27,500 nucleotides of DNA from Theodoxus fluviatilis (GCA_034096865.1 JAWQFJ010020576.1:1-27500); one strand, 5' to 3'. Positions 1-10,229 are shown, counted from the first letter of the stretch. Numbers and translations: made by a program. The notes: generated from the sequence alone by a model not told the origin.

Positions 1-589
1 CCTATATGTCACGAGAGAACTATGCACAATATCGTGTGCGTATATGTATCCTCGGCAGTCAAAACTGATCATTTCGAGCAACACGTCCCATTGTGATATA
101 TGTAATGCAAAGACACCTCAGCGCAAGAAGCACATGAGCAAGGACTGTTTTTGGGCCAGGTTTACCCAGAAGCCGAACAACACGAACACTTGTCAGTGAT
201 CATCATGGGGTGCAGTGCCCATCCTTAATTGCCTAAGCGTAGCCGCAGTGCCTAGAACTATTCCTCTTGTGGTGGGGGGAAGGGAAATACGTTACATCGC
301 CGGCGAGATGGTGACTTTGTTGGCTGTGCCCTTCCACATTTTTTGTTTCCTAACCTAACTACTCATCCATGCACTTTCTGGCTGTCCATATTCGTCGCAT
401 CACCCTAGATAAACCGGCTGTACGACGACGTTATCATGGATGCATAGTATTCTTACTGCTCTTGTCTAAGTCCTTTAAGTGCCTGCCTTTCGTTTTATGA
501 CCCTGATAACCACCACCCCCCCACCACGAGTAACTCTCTGTAGCATCCCCAAAGCAAAAAACGCACGAGAAACATGACTTTAGTCATGC
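1..589. other. No recognisable gene
   Basis: I see no open frame of useful length, no repeat seen elsewhere in the window and no RNA gene. Only short homopolymer runs of C or G occur, near 275 and 513. It may be intergenic or intronic. Confidence 0.5.
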
Positions 590-1247
590 GGCCTGCACAC
601 GCGCCTGAGGACAACTAGTCCCGTGCAGTTCGGTGTGGGAGGTTGGTTCCCGCATAATGGGGATTTGCACTGCGAGACCCTGCTCACGCCATATATCGAT
701 GATCACTGTGTGACTAGAAGTTGCGCCGAGGGCGAGCGACATAAACAACGAGTTAGGAGTCGTCTCTTGGTGTCGCCCACGGTTACTTCCCCCTACGTTT
801 TATCAGAATACCATGTCCCACTCCGGCCGTGGCCTCTTACACCAGCTCTGCGCTTGCCGCTCCGACCCAAGGCTTGACCCGACCCGTCAGACGACTGCAT
901 TGCTACAGGAGCGCTTCGCGCGTTTTCTTGATGTCCGATTTCTCGGTGGGAACTAATCTCGGACGACAACCATGCTCCCTTACCGCTATCATGGGGTCTG
1001 CCCTCCCTCATCTTCCTTCGCCCTGTGCGCGGACTTTATCCGTGCGTGTCATCCGAGAGAGGGCTGCATTAAAAAAGAAGCGACGTTGCTGCCATTCCGC
1101 AAGCATAGGCCGGGCCCTTAGCGACCGATCAGCCTAAACCGCACTAGATTTGCGCGCTGAAGTTTGTCGGCTAGCGCGAGCATCAGAAGTACAACGACAG
1201 AAACGGACCAAAGTCAGCCCCAGCAGTGAAGCCAGTGACAGATACAG
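590..1247 (+). promoter_or_regulatory. CpG-rich patch with candidate 5' exon and splice donor
   Basis: CpG dinucleotides are visibly denser here than in most of the window, with GCGC, CGCGCG and GGCCGGGCCC-type runs especially at 725-1200. The patch ends at a strong splice donor, CAG followed by GTAAGG, with the GT at 1248-1249. Several overlapping open frames of 70-100 codons are present (623-877 and 829-1137 plus; 793-1011 minus) but none resembles a known protein; high GC alone lengthens such frames. One reading is a CpG-rich promoter plus a non-coding first exon of a plus-strand gene whose later exons lie outside or are too short to see. What is seen is the CpG density and donor; the promoter role is inference. 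Confidence 0.22.
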
Positions 1248-2469
1248 GTAAGGAAAATGGACGAACAGCTCGAAAAATTGTAAAAAACATCGTTGGGACT
1301 CTCGATACATGGCTTGATCCCATCGAAATTAGCAGCCATGAATAATACGTCCAGCATTATTTACTAATAATAAGCACAGCAGTCTGGGTGTCGCGATCCG
1401 TCAAAGACCTGTCGGTGCGAAGTTCTTTAGGTTCCTCTGGGGAAACAAAGATTTATTCGGAACACCAGCTCTGACGAGATAGTTCCTAGTTCATGAACCA
1501 TAAATGTTGTCCACATTTCTCGCCTGTTTTAATCTGGTGTGCTAGGAGTGTGCCTATTTAACGGCGAGGCTCCAAGGTAAACACCAGCCTGCCATCGGGA
1601 CTACAAATTTTATATCGTGTTGTGCCCGAAGCAAGTCCTAATATGCTAATTCGCTTGAAGCATAGTCTTCGAACCACGGCGACATCACACTAGCGGAAAG
1701 TAACACTGGATTGCACATCCAGTGACGAAACTTCATGAACACGATATTTTTTCACACATATAGGCCTAGTTGTGACGTCAAACGAAAGCGAAATCCTGTA
1801 GCATAACACCTGATTATCTATTTTCTCCCCTCCGGTTTTCCACTTGAGTTGCCTAGTGCAGCGACAGAGAGGTTATATCTGTCTGTAGTTTGTGTGTGTG
1901 TGTGGTGAGGTTTTGTGATGTGTCCTGTCTGTCCGAATCGCCCGTCGCACGACGGACTTATATCATAATGCAAAAACTACGTGGGACTGATTTTCCTTGG
2001 TTAGAGAGTTTGGCAGCAGCTGACATGGAAGTTTAAGGGAGTGTCCGATTCAAATTTATCAAATTTGTTCTTCAGTCAAATAGAGGTTTTGGAAAAGGGA
2101 GAAAGGGATGACGCGTTTTTTTTACGACAATTTGAAGTGTGTTGTTCTAGAAATGAAACAACGAAATGTCAACACAACTCGCATTTTTGCAAAATCGTGT
2201 GAATTAGGTCATGCAGCTTTGGAAAGACGAAGGAGCCGGATCCGAATAAACTTGACTGCCAATCATATTTGCGATGCCGAATATTTTTTAAAGCAGGTGG
2301 GTGAATTTAGAAATAGAAATTGCAGGGAAAATAGAATGTTTGTGACGGCGTCATTTGCGAGGGACAGTAAGATAATTTAGAATCCTTATGTGCCCGGCTC
2401 CACTCCACGTTTACTTCTTCTTGAACGAGGGAAGCCAGCAAGCGGCCCTTAATTATCCTTCTTAGTCTT
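1248..2469. other. Unique-looking sequence, no gene recognised
   Basis: It is AT-leaning, with a short (GT)n at 1889-1902 and a full CRE palindrome TGACGTCA at 1773-1780. A 90-codon open frame at 2108-2380 (plus) is lysine/arginine rich and matches nothing I recognise; I do not call it a gene. Confidence 0.4.
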
Positions 2470-3101
2470 ATTGCCGATCCAGATACATTATTTCCTTACA
2501 ATGGCTACTTCCTCGTGCACTCGGTCTTACCACTGGGAAACTGTCCTAGAAGGCTCTGTCTACGCTTCAAGGTCTGTAGGGGACAGGATGAATCTCTTTC
2601 CCAAGAGAGAGGAAAAGAAAAAGAAAAAAGAAGCAAGATCAGCATGGACTGCAAGAGCAGTAAAAAATGCAAACCAAACTCAAAAGGCACAAAATCTAAG
2701 AAAAAAACTGCAAATCAAAGAGGAAATCAAATAAAGCACAAGTCGGCGAATATGTACTCTTTTCGGATCGAAATCGTGAGCAAGCGAAGAGGAAAGAAGT
2801 CAGTGAGGTTGAAGATACGAAGTCCAGGTGGGACAAGGCCAATTAGGGTCCCTAAATACAAAAATACGGCGAAAGGAGAGGATGAAAAAAAGTCGGTAAG
2901 AAGAGGTCATTCCAGGTCAGAGGTCGGAAGGGGGACTTCAGGGCTAGTAACGTGTTGGGGGTCATATCACCGGCTGGTTCCGTCTTGTCCGTCTCATGGG
3001 GTCCACCCCCCCCCCTGCCCGAGGGCGTACCACTAATGCAATGCTTGGTGTGGAATGTCCACTTTCCTATAGCAGTGGGGGCTCTGCGCCACAACCCTTT
3101 T
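2470..3101. other. A/G-biased stretch, no gene recognised
   Basis: From about 2600 to 2900 the plus strand is rich in A and G. This creates a lysine-rich open frame at 2515-3036 (173 codons), which looks like a by-product of composition: it has no domain and runs into the CT-rich repeat. A C-run at 3003-3012 and another at 3109-3119 flank the start of the simple repeat. Confidence 0.4.
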
Positions 3102-3415
3102 CCTGCTCCCCCCCCCCCCTCTCTCACTCTCTCTGTCTCTCTCTTTTCTCCTCTCTGTCTCTCTCTCTCCTGTGTTTCTTTCTGGTCTCTCTCTATCTCT
3201 CCTCTGTCTCTCTCAACGTCTTTCTCTTGCCTCTCTCTCGTCTCTCTGTCCTCTCTCTCTGTCTCTGTCTCTCTCTCTCTCTGTCTCTCTCCTCTCTGTC
3301 CTGTTCCCTCTCTCCTCGTCTCTGTCTCTCTCTCTCTCCGTCTGTCTCTGTCTTTCTTCGTCTCTCTCTGTCTCCTCTCTCTCTCATCTCTCTTCTCTCT
3401 CTTCTCTCTTACCAC
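3102..3415. repeat. Degenerate (CT)n / CTGT-rich simple repeat
   Basis: About 310 bases are almost entirely pyrimidine on the plus strand: CTCTCT interrupted by TGTCT, CGTCT and TTTCT. All six frames stay open through it as Ser-Leu or Arg-Glu repeats, which are artefacts. The block is mixed rather than pure, so it looks older than the pure (GA)n arrays at 12870, 14338 and 15464. Confidence 0.9.
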
Positions 3416-3461
3416 ATTTGAATATTTTGCCTCAAGTCTGAATGTAATAAGGAAGGCCATA

Positions 3462-3646
3462 CAGTAGTCGCCGCTTATAAAACACGCGGTTAATAAAAAC
3501 AGCCGTTTTTTAAATACAGTTGGTAAGGTCCGGATTTACTTCGTTACTGATGGACATGTTCAACAAGCAAACGGTTAATAAAAACGCCGCTTATTAAAAA
3601 CACTTTTGTTCGGTCCCAATGTGTTTTTAATAAGCGGCGACTACTG
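3462..3646. mobile_element. 185-bp pogo/Tc1-mariner-type MITE
   Basis: The left end CAGTAGTCGCCGCTTAT and the right end ATAAGCGGCGACTACTG are inverted repeats of about 17 bases, and both sides carry TA (3460-3461 and 3647-3648), the target-site duplication expected for Tc1/mariner-pogo elements. Ends beginning CAGT are typical of the pogo/Tigger group. There is no coding capacity, so it is a non-autonomous MITE. Internally the end motif is repeated: CGGTTAATAAAAAC occurs near 3486 and again near 3570, followed by a third copy of GCCGCTTAT near 3582. Such subterminal copies may be extra transposase-binding sites (inference). Confidence 0.85.
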
Positions 3647-3720
3647 TACTGCCTAATTCACTACCCTTGTCTCTAAACTCAGACGATTCCAACTGCCTGT
3701 TCCGCTTTGACGTAATCTCA

Positions 3721-3800
3721 TGACGTCATCTACGATCTAAGAGAATCGAAGAGACGACAAAGAAAGCAGTATATATAGCAAAGCGCAACCTAGGTCCTCT
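3721..3800 (+). promoter_or_regulatory. Candidate core promoter: CRE plus TATA box
   Basis: A perfect CRE/ATF palindrome TGACGTCA lies at 3721-3728 and a TATA-like box TATATATAG at 3770-3778, about 42 bases apart, a plausible promoter geometry. A start near 3800 would give a 5' exon ending at the donor at 3953. The TATA-like string could be chance in AT-rich DNA; the combination with the CRE, the intron signals and the open frame at 4089 supports the call. The MITE at 3462-3646 lies just upstream. Confidence 0.28.
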
Positions 3801-3952
3801 GACGAGCGTACCTTATCTAACCGATCAAGATAACGCGGGGATAGGGGATAAATCGAGTGTTAAAAAGATAAATCGCCGTTGTGAATACGGGCCCAGCGAA
3901 CTAACTGAATGTCGACACAATCACGCGGCACTGTTGTACATTTGCAGTCAAC

Positions 3953-4084
3953 GTAAGATCTCGTACGACGATTTGATTCAAGGCCTAGTGCTAATTGTTT
4001 TGATGGTCTGGTCTCAGTGTCACAAAAATATGATGATTTAATCAATCCCTGACCCGGAAATGTTGGGGACAACGACCATTTCAG
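3953..4084 (+). other. Candidate short intron
   Basis: A donor AAC followed by GTAAGA at 3953 and an acceptor CCATTTCAG ending at 4084 would define a 132-base intron just before the ATG at 4089. Both sites fit animal splice consensus. A minus-strand open frame at 3860-4072 overlaps but resembles nothing. Confidence 0.22.
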
Positions 4085-4088
4085 CGTA

Positions 4089-4379
4089 ATGACATCGAGT
4101 CAAACCGAGTTATCTTTCCTACTTCAGCAAAACGCTTCGATATATGTTGAACCTCTACCAGCAGGCGCCAAAATGCGATACTACGAAAAGAATATTGACG
4201 TTGATGGGTTAGATCCGTATGAAATACCAAACAGTTCATGCTATCATCCATTTTTCTACAATTTACAGTGCAAAATACGAACCACGAGGGTTTATGACAA
4301 GGTCGTTATAAATGCTTCACATACCTACAAGTTTACAATGGCACAGTTGGTAGAGCATTGGGCTCTTGGTCATGCATGA
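4089..4379 (+). CDS. Short open frame, possibly an exon; 3' end formed by a SINE
   Basis: Ninety-six codons from ATG to TGA. Residues 1-67 are unique sequence; residues from about 68 onward are translated from the SINE that begins near 4291, so the C-terminus (including MAQLVEHWALGHA) is tRNA-like DNA read as protein. The unique part contains RYYEKNIDVDGLDPYEIP. This is reminiscent of the xYLxKI...GxDPYxxP stretch near the N-terminus of poorly characterised, SWIM-domain-type proteins that I recall from marine invertebrates, but that is recall, not a search result, and may be coincidence. No full domain is present. A promoter-like region and an intron candidate precede it. It could be a real exon whose normal end was replaced by a SINE, a pseudogene, or chance. 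Confidence 0.25.
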   Translation: MTSSQTELSFLLQQNASIYVEPLPAGAKMRYYEKNIDVDGLDPYEIPNSSCYHPFFYNLQCKIRTTRVYDKVVINASHTYKFTMAQLVEHWALGHA

Positions 4380-4562
4380 CCAGGTTCGATTCTGCACTGA
4401 AACTTTTTTTCGAGGGGTTGTGGGTTCGAACCCACCTGGTTTTTTGTGTTTGTGTGTGTGTGCGTTTTTTCCTCCTCTTTTCTCGGAGGCTGCGGGTTCG
4501 AACCCGATCTTCTTTTTTTCTTCTCCAAAACCTGGAGGTTCAGCGCCAGCGGTTTTTTTTTG
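4291..4562 (+). mobile_element. tRNA-derived SINE, copy A, with three B-box motifs
   Basis: The Pol III box A (TGGCACAGTTGG) is at 4339-4350 and box B (GGTTCGATTCT) at 4383-4393, preceded by about 48 bases shared with the other copies (GTTATAAATGCTT). Two further self-complementary B-box cores GGGTTCGAACCC follow at 4422-4433 and 4494-4505. The 3' end is a conserved CCTGGAGGTTCAGCGCCAGC module followed by a T run. The stretch GCATTGGGCTCTTGGTC between boxes resembles a tRNA anticodon arm, possibly Lys(CUU)-like by eye. It is not a functional tRNA, since no acceptor stem can form. Copies B, C and D lie at 21687, 23827 and 26089 in the opposite orientation. Confidence 0.85.
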
Positions 4563-5032
4563 GTTTACATGAGGAGTATAACTGAGAATTTAATGAAGGA
4601 AACATGTCAGTTTCACATCCGTCACTTTCATAAAATATTACCGTCTTTTGTGGAAGCATGCATCGTAAAGTAAAGTAACAAGACATAAATTCTTTTCAGC
4701 TTCAAATAGCACACCAAAAATTAAAAAACAACAAAAACACGACCAACAATGACATAATTATTCTCTTTTTCCATGTGGGTTGTAGGATACCAAGAGCTTT
4801 CTTCATATTAAACAAAATCACGCCAGTTTCAAGTTCGTTGTTTACATGAGACAAAGCAAGACCGGCATGTGTGCAGACAAGATGTATATACAGGAGATGA
4901 CGAGGGAGCGACTCAATCACAATGGCGTTAAGACAGGACCCAAAGAGAAGTGGAGAGAAAAAGTGCCCATGAGGTTGAGCAAATGATTCTCCCTCTTAGA
5001 AAGCCCGGGGCTGCGGAGCATGTTCAGCCTGG
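4563..5032. other. No gene recognised
   Basis: AT-rich, with stops in all frames except a minus-strand frame at 4702-4920 that is hydrophobic at one end and resembles nothing known. Confidence 0.4.
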
Positions 5033-5731
5033 TTGCTGCATTGTGCACTGGGAACGAAGACAACAGTTTACCAACCACAGAACGCTACGCCCTGGCTTAT
5101 TTGTCTGAGCAGCAGCCATGTTTCGCAAACCCAGATGGCCTGCTTTGTTGCCATTGGGGAGTCTGACATGCAAAGATGCTTGCATCTTCATGGGAAAACT
5201 TCAGCGAGACTCCATGGCAGACTCGTAGAGCATGCAAGCCGAACACGCAACTGCATCTTTTTTTTCCACTTCCTCTTCTTGTTGAGAAAGGAAGCTTCAG
5301 CAACCGTCAGAAGCAGTGTGGACTTTTTGAGGTGGAGGCACTGGGCGATTCATGAGATGGAAGTTGAACCCAACTGTCAAGACTTGTCTTTTGACGAGGC
5401 TGCCATACCACTAGCGCCAATTCTTACACTCAGTCTTGGAACAACGGCTGCGTAAAAACAAACCACCCTTCGCACATGGCCGAAATGGCTAGAGGAGCGA
5501 GGAGAATATGCCAATGGAGATGGAAGTGTGAAAAGGGTTGTTTGGCAGATTGAGAAATATTCGCTTCGTTGCATTCCTTGGCAAAGAGACATTGAGGGAA
5601 GACCTGATGAGGCACCCGCCACGTTGACAAGCCTCATCAAGCGCGTGGTTACACTGGCGCTTGCAGGAGCTGGAGCACGCTGGGTGGAGCCTCTGAAAAG
5701 CCCGGATAATCCCAGAGTGCCTCCCTCTTGA
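5033..5731 (+). pseudogene. Unrecognised long frame with a single internal stop
   Basis: One plus-strand frame runs for 233 codons with a single in-frame TAA at 5453-5455. Upstream is a 140-codon frame from ATG 5033; downstream about 90 codons continue without a stop to TGA at 5729-5731 and include TWPKWLEERGEYANGDG and WQIEKYSLRCIPWQRDIEG. The downstream part has an ordinary mixed amino-acid composition. The opposite strand also has a 137-codon open frame (5377-5790), so low stop density rather than coding constraint may explain both. I do not recognise the product. It may be an old pseudogene, part of an unknown transposon, or chance. Confidence 0.15.
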
Positions 5732-5789
5732 CGCCTCATGCATGCGTGCACACCACCCGCGCTTTTCCCGTCAAAGGTGGAAAAACTCA

Positions 5790-7030
5790 CTGCTCCAGTT
5801 GGGCAACAAGCGGTCTAGACCATGACAGACGTGCCAAAAAATTCAACCTGAAGTTGCCTTGAGCATAATTGATCTTTTCAAGGAACGACTCTGTTTCTTT
5901 CTGTGGCAGTAAAAGACGTAAGCCATTGGGCTTTTTATGCCTTCTAATAGCATAAGTGTTTATATGCATACGTGTACATGTATGCTTGTCTGTGGCATGC
6001 GTGAGTGTGCTTGTAAGTATGATTGCGTTCATAGCAATGTGAGAGAAAAAATGCACGCGGATGTAACTACCGTTATGTCCGATTCAGCAGAGCCGCGGGT
6101 AAATTTATATGTGAGCATGTTTATAAAAGGGGAGACCAGGTACGGATGCAAGAAAACTTAAAATAATCAAGTAGATAGACCATCCATTTGTCGTCTTTCT
6201 TTCTATGCTCTACGCATTGGCGTTATACTAACAAGTAACTGATATAAGTAGCCATCTGCAAATGAATGACGACCATTTTTTAATACGTTGATTTGTTATA
6301 TTGTGTTGAATCTGTGTTCTTGTTATTTTGCACTGCAATAACAAAGCAAAAATATCCCTACTGCATATTTCAGGCTTAAATGTCGTGAACAAATTGAAGT
6401 AAATGCAAATAGCAATGTTGGTAGTTGTATATGAACACTGTTCAATTCATGTGTGGGATTCAAAAGGCTTTGCACTTTATCCACCGGTCACTTCGCTAAC
6501 ATCAGTCTTGTCATTGTATCCAATGAGCGGTAAAGTTCATTAGGAAGATGAAAACCTACGCACCTGTACCACCTTTACTCCCCTGGGGACATGCAATGCA
6601 AACGTGGCTCTCTGCAGATGCAAGGTATACCTTTCTTTACGACTTGCTTTCATTGCCCTCACACGTTCCATGACAGGTTTCCTACTGAGGGATGCAACTC
6701 TGGAATCAGGACTGCACCGAGCATCGCACGTGCCACTCGTGAAGCACGGACACGCCAAGCACCTTAACTGCTTGCACTGTCTACGTCGAACGTTCAGCGG
6801 TGGGCAAATTAATATCAACGTCCATGTATATCACGAGTCAAATACAAACCTATTTCAAAGAGCTGCACGGAATGCTTTTGCGTTTGAGTCGCATTTGGAA
6901 AAAGTCCCTGTTCCGCACAAGTGAATGTTTTGCTTTGGAAGTCACGAATACCAGTGGTGCAGGCATTGACGACGAACATCTATTGAAGTTGACAGCGTCA
7001 GTGCCTAGTCGGTGCAAAGCCATACCTCAC
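5790..7030. other. No gene recognised
   Basis: AT-rich to about 6500. A minus-strand stretch at 6540-6818 contains exon-like signals (acceptor CTGATTCCAG near 6709, donor AAAG/GTATAC near 6631) around SRKPVMERVRAMKASRKER, but the phase does not join the candidate exon at 7031-7085. A plus-strand 106-codon frame at 6604-6924 overlaps and resembles nothing. Confidence 0.3.
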
Positions 7031-7085
7031 CTGAGATGCTGGACAGCTGCTCCTTGATGAGATCGATGTTACTCGCCCATGACAT
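7031..7085 (-). CDS. Candidate first coding exon (18 codons plus 1 base)
   Basis: On the minus strand an ATG at 7085 has A at -3 (AAGAATG) and opens MSWASNIDLIKEQLSSIS, then ends in CTCAG followed by a donor GTGAGG with the GT at 7030-7029; the exon ends in phase 1. A short amphipathic N-terminus beginning MSW is reminiscent of golgin-type tethering proteins, but I cannot assign a family from 18 residues. I did not find a phase-compatible next exon with confidence in the region to 6540. It is too short to be found by frame length alone. The evidence is start context, donor and composition only. Confidence 0.25.
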
Positions 7086-7369
7086 TCTTCCGACGACGTG
7101 CTTTTGCAACCCAGACCACGATATGATTCTCCTTAATTATTATTCAGGCGACAGATGATACTTTTGACTTGAAACAGAAACTATCATAAATTTTGACAAT
7201 TATGTAAATTCTCTGCTCACTCTTCTTTTGAACCTGAAATGTTCCAGATCATGGCTGGAAGACTGAGACAGTGCTGCATTTCGAACACATCTTCTGGCTA
7301 TAAAGACGTTTTGTGACTGTTGAAAATGCCGCGTAAACATGCAACCGTTTTCATCAGTGCAGAACTCAC

Positions 7370-7549
7370 CGGATCATTCTTCCTTTTCATCGTCTTTTCA
7401 CTGGTTCTGCATCTTTGAAGCAAAGCCCTTATTGCCCTGACAGCCAACATCTTCATTCCGCGCCACAAGGCCATTGAGCAAGGCGGAAGTGGCACGCACT
7501 CAACTCTGGCTTCTCTGCCTGCAGTTTTGATTCTAAATGTCTTGGACAT
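7370..7549 (-). CDS. Candidate coding exon with consensus donor
   Basis: A minus-strand frame opens at ATG 7549 and runs exactly 60 codons to a consensus donor GTGAGT (GT at 7369-7368) in phase 0. The encoded segment is basic (MKMLAVRAIRALLQRC, then KTMKRKNDP before the donor). The frame stays open 23 codons past the donor, so the donor may be unused. Another minus-strand frame of 65 codons (7550-7747) ends at a TAG immediately upstream. I do not recognise either product. It could be an exon of the same minus-strand gene as 7031-7085, an unrelated exon, or chance. Confidence 0.15.
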
Positions 7550-7739
7550 TTAGGAGTCGAAAAGCTCAGACGAGGTTAAGAGCACTCCAGGTGTATTTTT
7601 GGTGCGCGCTTGCCTCAAGTCATCTTTCCTTATTGAAGTCTCTACCACTGTTGCAGAAAGCCACCAACAGGCCTCCAATACGAGGTTCTTGCTAATAACT
7701 CTTGCTCGAACTTCTCTATCTGGACAGTGTGACGTTAGT

Positions 7740-8180
7740 TGTAGCACGGTTGAGGCTTAGGAAGAACAGGGAAGAAAGGGAAGGACAACAAGAGAGGATC
7801 AAATGTTGGAAAGGTAGAGAGTGGGGTGAGAAAGCGATAGAGAATGGGGCAAAATCAACGAAAGCGAAGGACGGGAAAGGGTGGGAGCGGGAGCAGAAGG
7901 AAGGGGGAGAAAGAGAGGCATGTTGTGTAGGATGAGAAAGAGAAGGTAGGTGTGGGTGGGCGGATGTATATTTAACGTCAAAAATAGTTTATCCGGTCAT
8001 TCCAGCTTTCCTTGTCTCCAACGAGGAGATTAGGTCTGAGCTCTGGAAAATGAGAAGCTGGAGCGGAGAGTGAACAGAAAGGATGGGGGCAGGGAGATCA
8101 GGAAAGATGAGGGGGTGAGGGTTAAGGTGAGAATGCTGGGAAGATTAAGGAAGTATAAGAGGGATGTCTTAATAGAGGAA
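7740..8180. repeat. Purine-rich low-complexity region
   Basis: The plus strand is strongly A/G biased in two blocks (7755-7950 and 8050-8180) with irregular GGGAAAG, GAGAG and GGGTGGGNG motifs, separated by ordinary sequence around 7975-8045. Open frames here are lysine/glutamate/glycine rich and not credible as genes. Confidence 0.6.
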
Positions 8181-10229
8181 GGTGTTCAAGCTTCGTTCCC
8201 AGGCTTACACAGCCTGCAGCGGAAAAGGTTGGTAACCTTTTTCAATCGTCGAACTCTAAATGGGCGGAAGACAATGTTTTCAAACACCTGCCCTAAGAAG
8301 ACAGACTGACAACTCTCAGCCAGTGGCTGGCACGACGAGACCGGCGAGAACCGGTACTTAGTTTCTTCTCACGGGCACGAGGCTCTCTGCTTGACACAAC
8401 CCTTAACGAACATTTTGGTTTGAGGCGAATCTTATACTTATACATGAAAGGTACAATGAATAACCGTGTGTATTTCACAATCAATGCATTAAGTTGCCCG
8501 GGCTCTATCATTATAATGTACGTTCCAGGATTTGCCCTGAAGTTAAAATGTTTCAGTGCATGGTGAATTTTTTTCCAGCTCAAATTAAATGAGAAAAAAG
8601 GGAAATGTATGCAAATGCAGTGTTAGATATTGAACAGAATGATAGAAAGAGCGATCGCACAAAGTGTTTATCAAGTTATGCTGATGGTGAACTCGTAAAT
8701 TGTTTTGTCACGACGTCTTCCCGTCTTCGTATCACTCTTTTAACAATATGATTCATGGGCTAATTCAAAATTATATACTTAATCAAACTTCAGGTGAATG
8801 AACTCAGGAGAACTTTAAAAAGTAGTATTGATTTTTCTCTGCAGATAATTAATTTACTGAATGTACACCAGGTGCCACCGTTGAATAGAATCATCGATTA
8901 TATATCTTGTTTTCTTCTTCAGCTGCTGCTGCAGCTGCTGTGGTCGTCGAACGAAAAACGCGTGGAGTTAGCCTATATGTAGCTGCGGAATTCTCACTAC
9001 AACTCTGTAGATCAGCTGAGCTTAGATTTGACTTCATCTGTCATAGGGGAAAAATTGAACGCGAAGGAGACGTCGAGTAAAAATGGCTTCTCGGCCAGTG
9101 TTTAGAAGCTCTTGAAACAAATGAAGTATGCGAAAATGCAGAGCTCTGGTCACAGTGTTAGTCCCTCCCTTTTTGCCTGGTGCTCTGCACAACAACGTTT
9201 TGGTTGTGGTTCTGTCTTTGTTGAAATTGACGTCTGTCGACGAGATATGATAGTGTCTCTAAGGTCCTGGCAAAAATGATATCTGTGTTGCATACATGTC
9301 CTGGACCTTATTGTACATGTGTATCAACTCTATGCTTGGGTTTGGCTTTACATCGTTCATTTTACACTGCTACAAAGACGCAAATATCTTATCTGGGGGT
9401 TTTTTTATTGTCGAGCTGGACATGCTCTTCCCGTCTGCAGCGTCTGGCAGCTTTGAAAAACTTTTCTCCCGTAGTATTTTAGGAGGAGACGATGGTCAAC
9501 TTGCAGTGAGGTCCTACTGAGTAAGGATCGATTCTAGATGTGGAAATGAGCCAGCATTGTGCTAGACTGCATTCGTGGTAGTCGACATGACTCTTGCTTT
9601 TGACTTACTGCAGCTGCCGCACGATAATCCCCCTTTTCACGTGGAACACAATGTCATAGACTTGCGGATCTTGTTCCAGTAGTGACTGATATGTATCCTG
9701 TCCATGTCTGTCTGTCAGGCAGAAGAGAAGCCACCATATGGGTAAAATATACATGGGGTAAAATATAAAGCACTTTTAGACGGAAGGAGGAGGTTTCGTC
9801 GTATAAAGCCATATAATGCTTCTTCATTTGATGAGCAAAGAGAATAAATGAAATCACTTTTACGCAGGTAGCCACTGACGTCTCCTATCAGTCTACGATA
9901 TCCACGTCAAGGCAAAGTACTCTCGTGTCCAAAAGCACTATCAAACTGTCTGCTCAAAGTCAGTAACGCGGTCGTTCTCCATGCAAGAGTGATTTTGAAA
10001 ATATGACTTCGAAGTATGCATTTAACAAGGATGGGCTGTTCAGATTCACCTATTGACTAGCTCGATGATATACACTTGTCCTCTATGAGAAAACCTTCCT
10101 CATAAAACTTTCAGATGCAATTTCCCTAATATCTCATCTCAGCACATCCCTCTGTGCTGGCAATCGATTCGAAAAGTCATGCTCCGTTAATTGCCGAAGA
10201 AGAAACGGTTGGCCCACACAAAACAATCG
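8181..10229. other. No gene recognised
   Basis: Stops are frequent in all frames. Minor items are a CTG/CAG run at 8922-8941 containing three CAGCTG E-boxes, and a twofold repeat of GGGTAAAATATA near 9740-9770. The short frames at 8293-8583, 9276-9520 and 9654-9875 match nothing I know. Confidence 0.4.

Noticed and set aside
2515..3036. 173-codon lysine-rich frame resembling a nuclear basic protein
   Set aside because: Composition follows the A/G-rich DNA; it has no domain and its end lies in the C-rich flank of the repeat.
3115..3460. Several overlapping open frames of 64-202 codons rich in Ser-Leu or Arg-Glu
   Set aside because: They are translations of a CT/GA simple repeat and remain open in all frames.
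4339..4400. Functional tRNA gene
   Set aside because: A and B boxes are present but no acceptor stem or proper anticodon arm forms, and the segment is repeated in four copies of a SINE.
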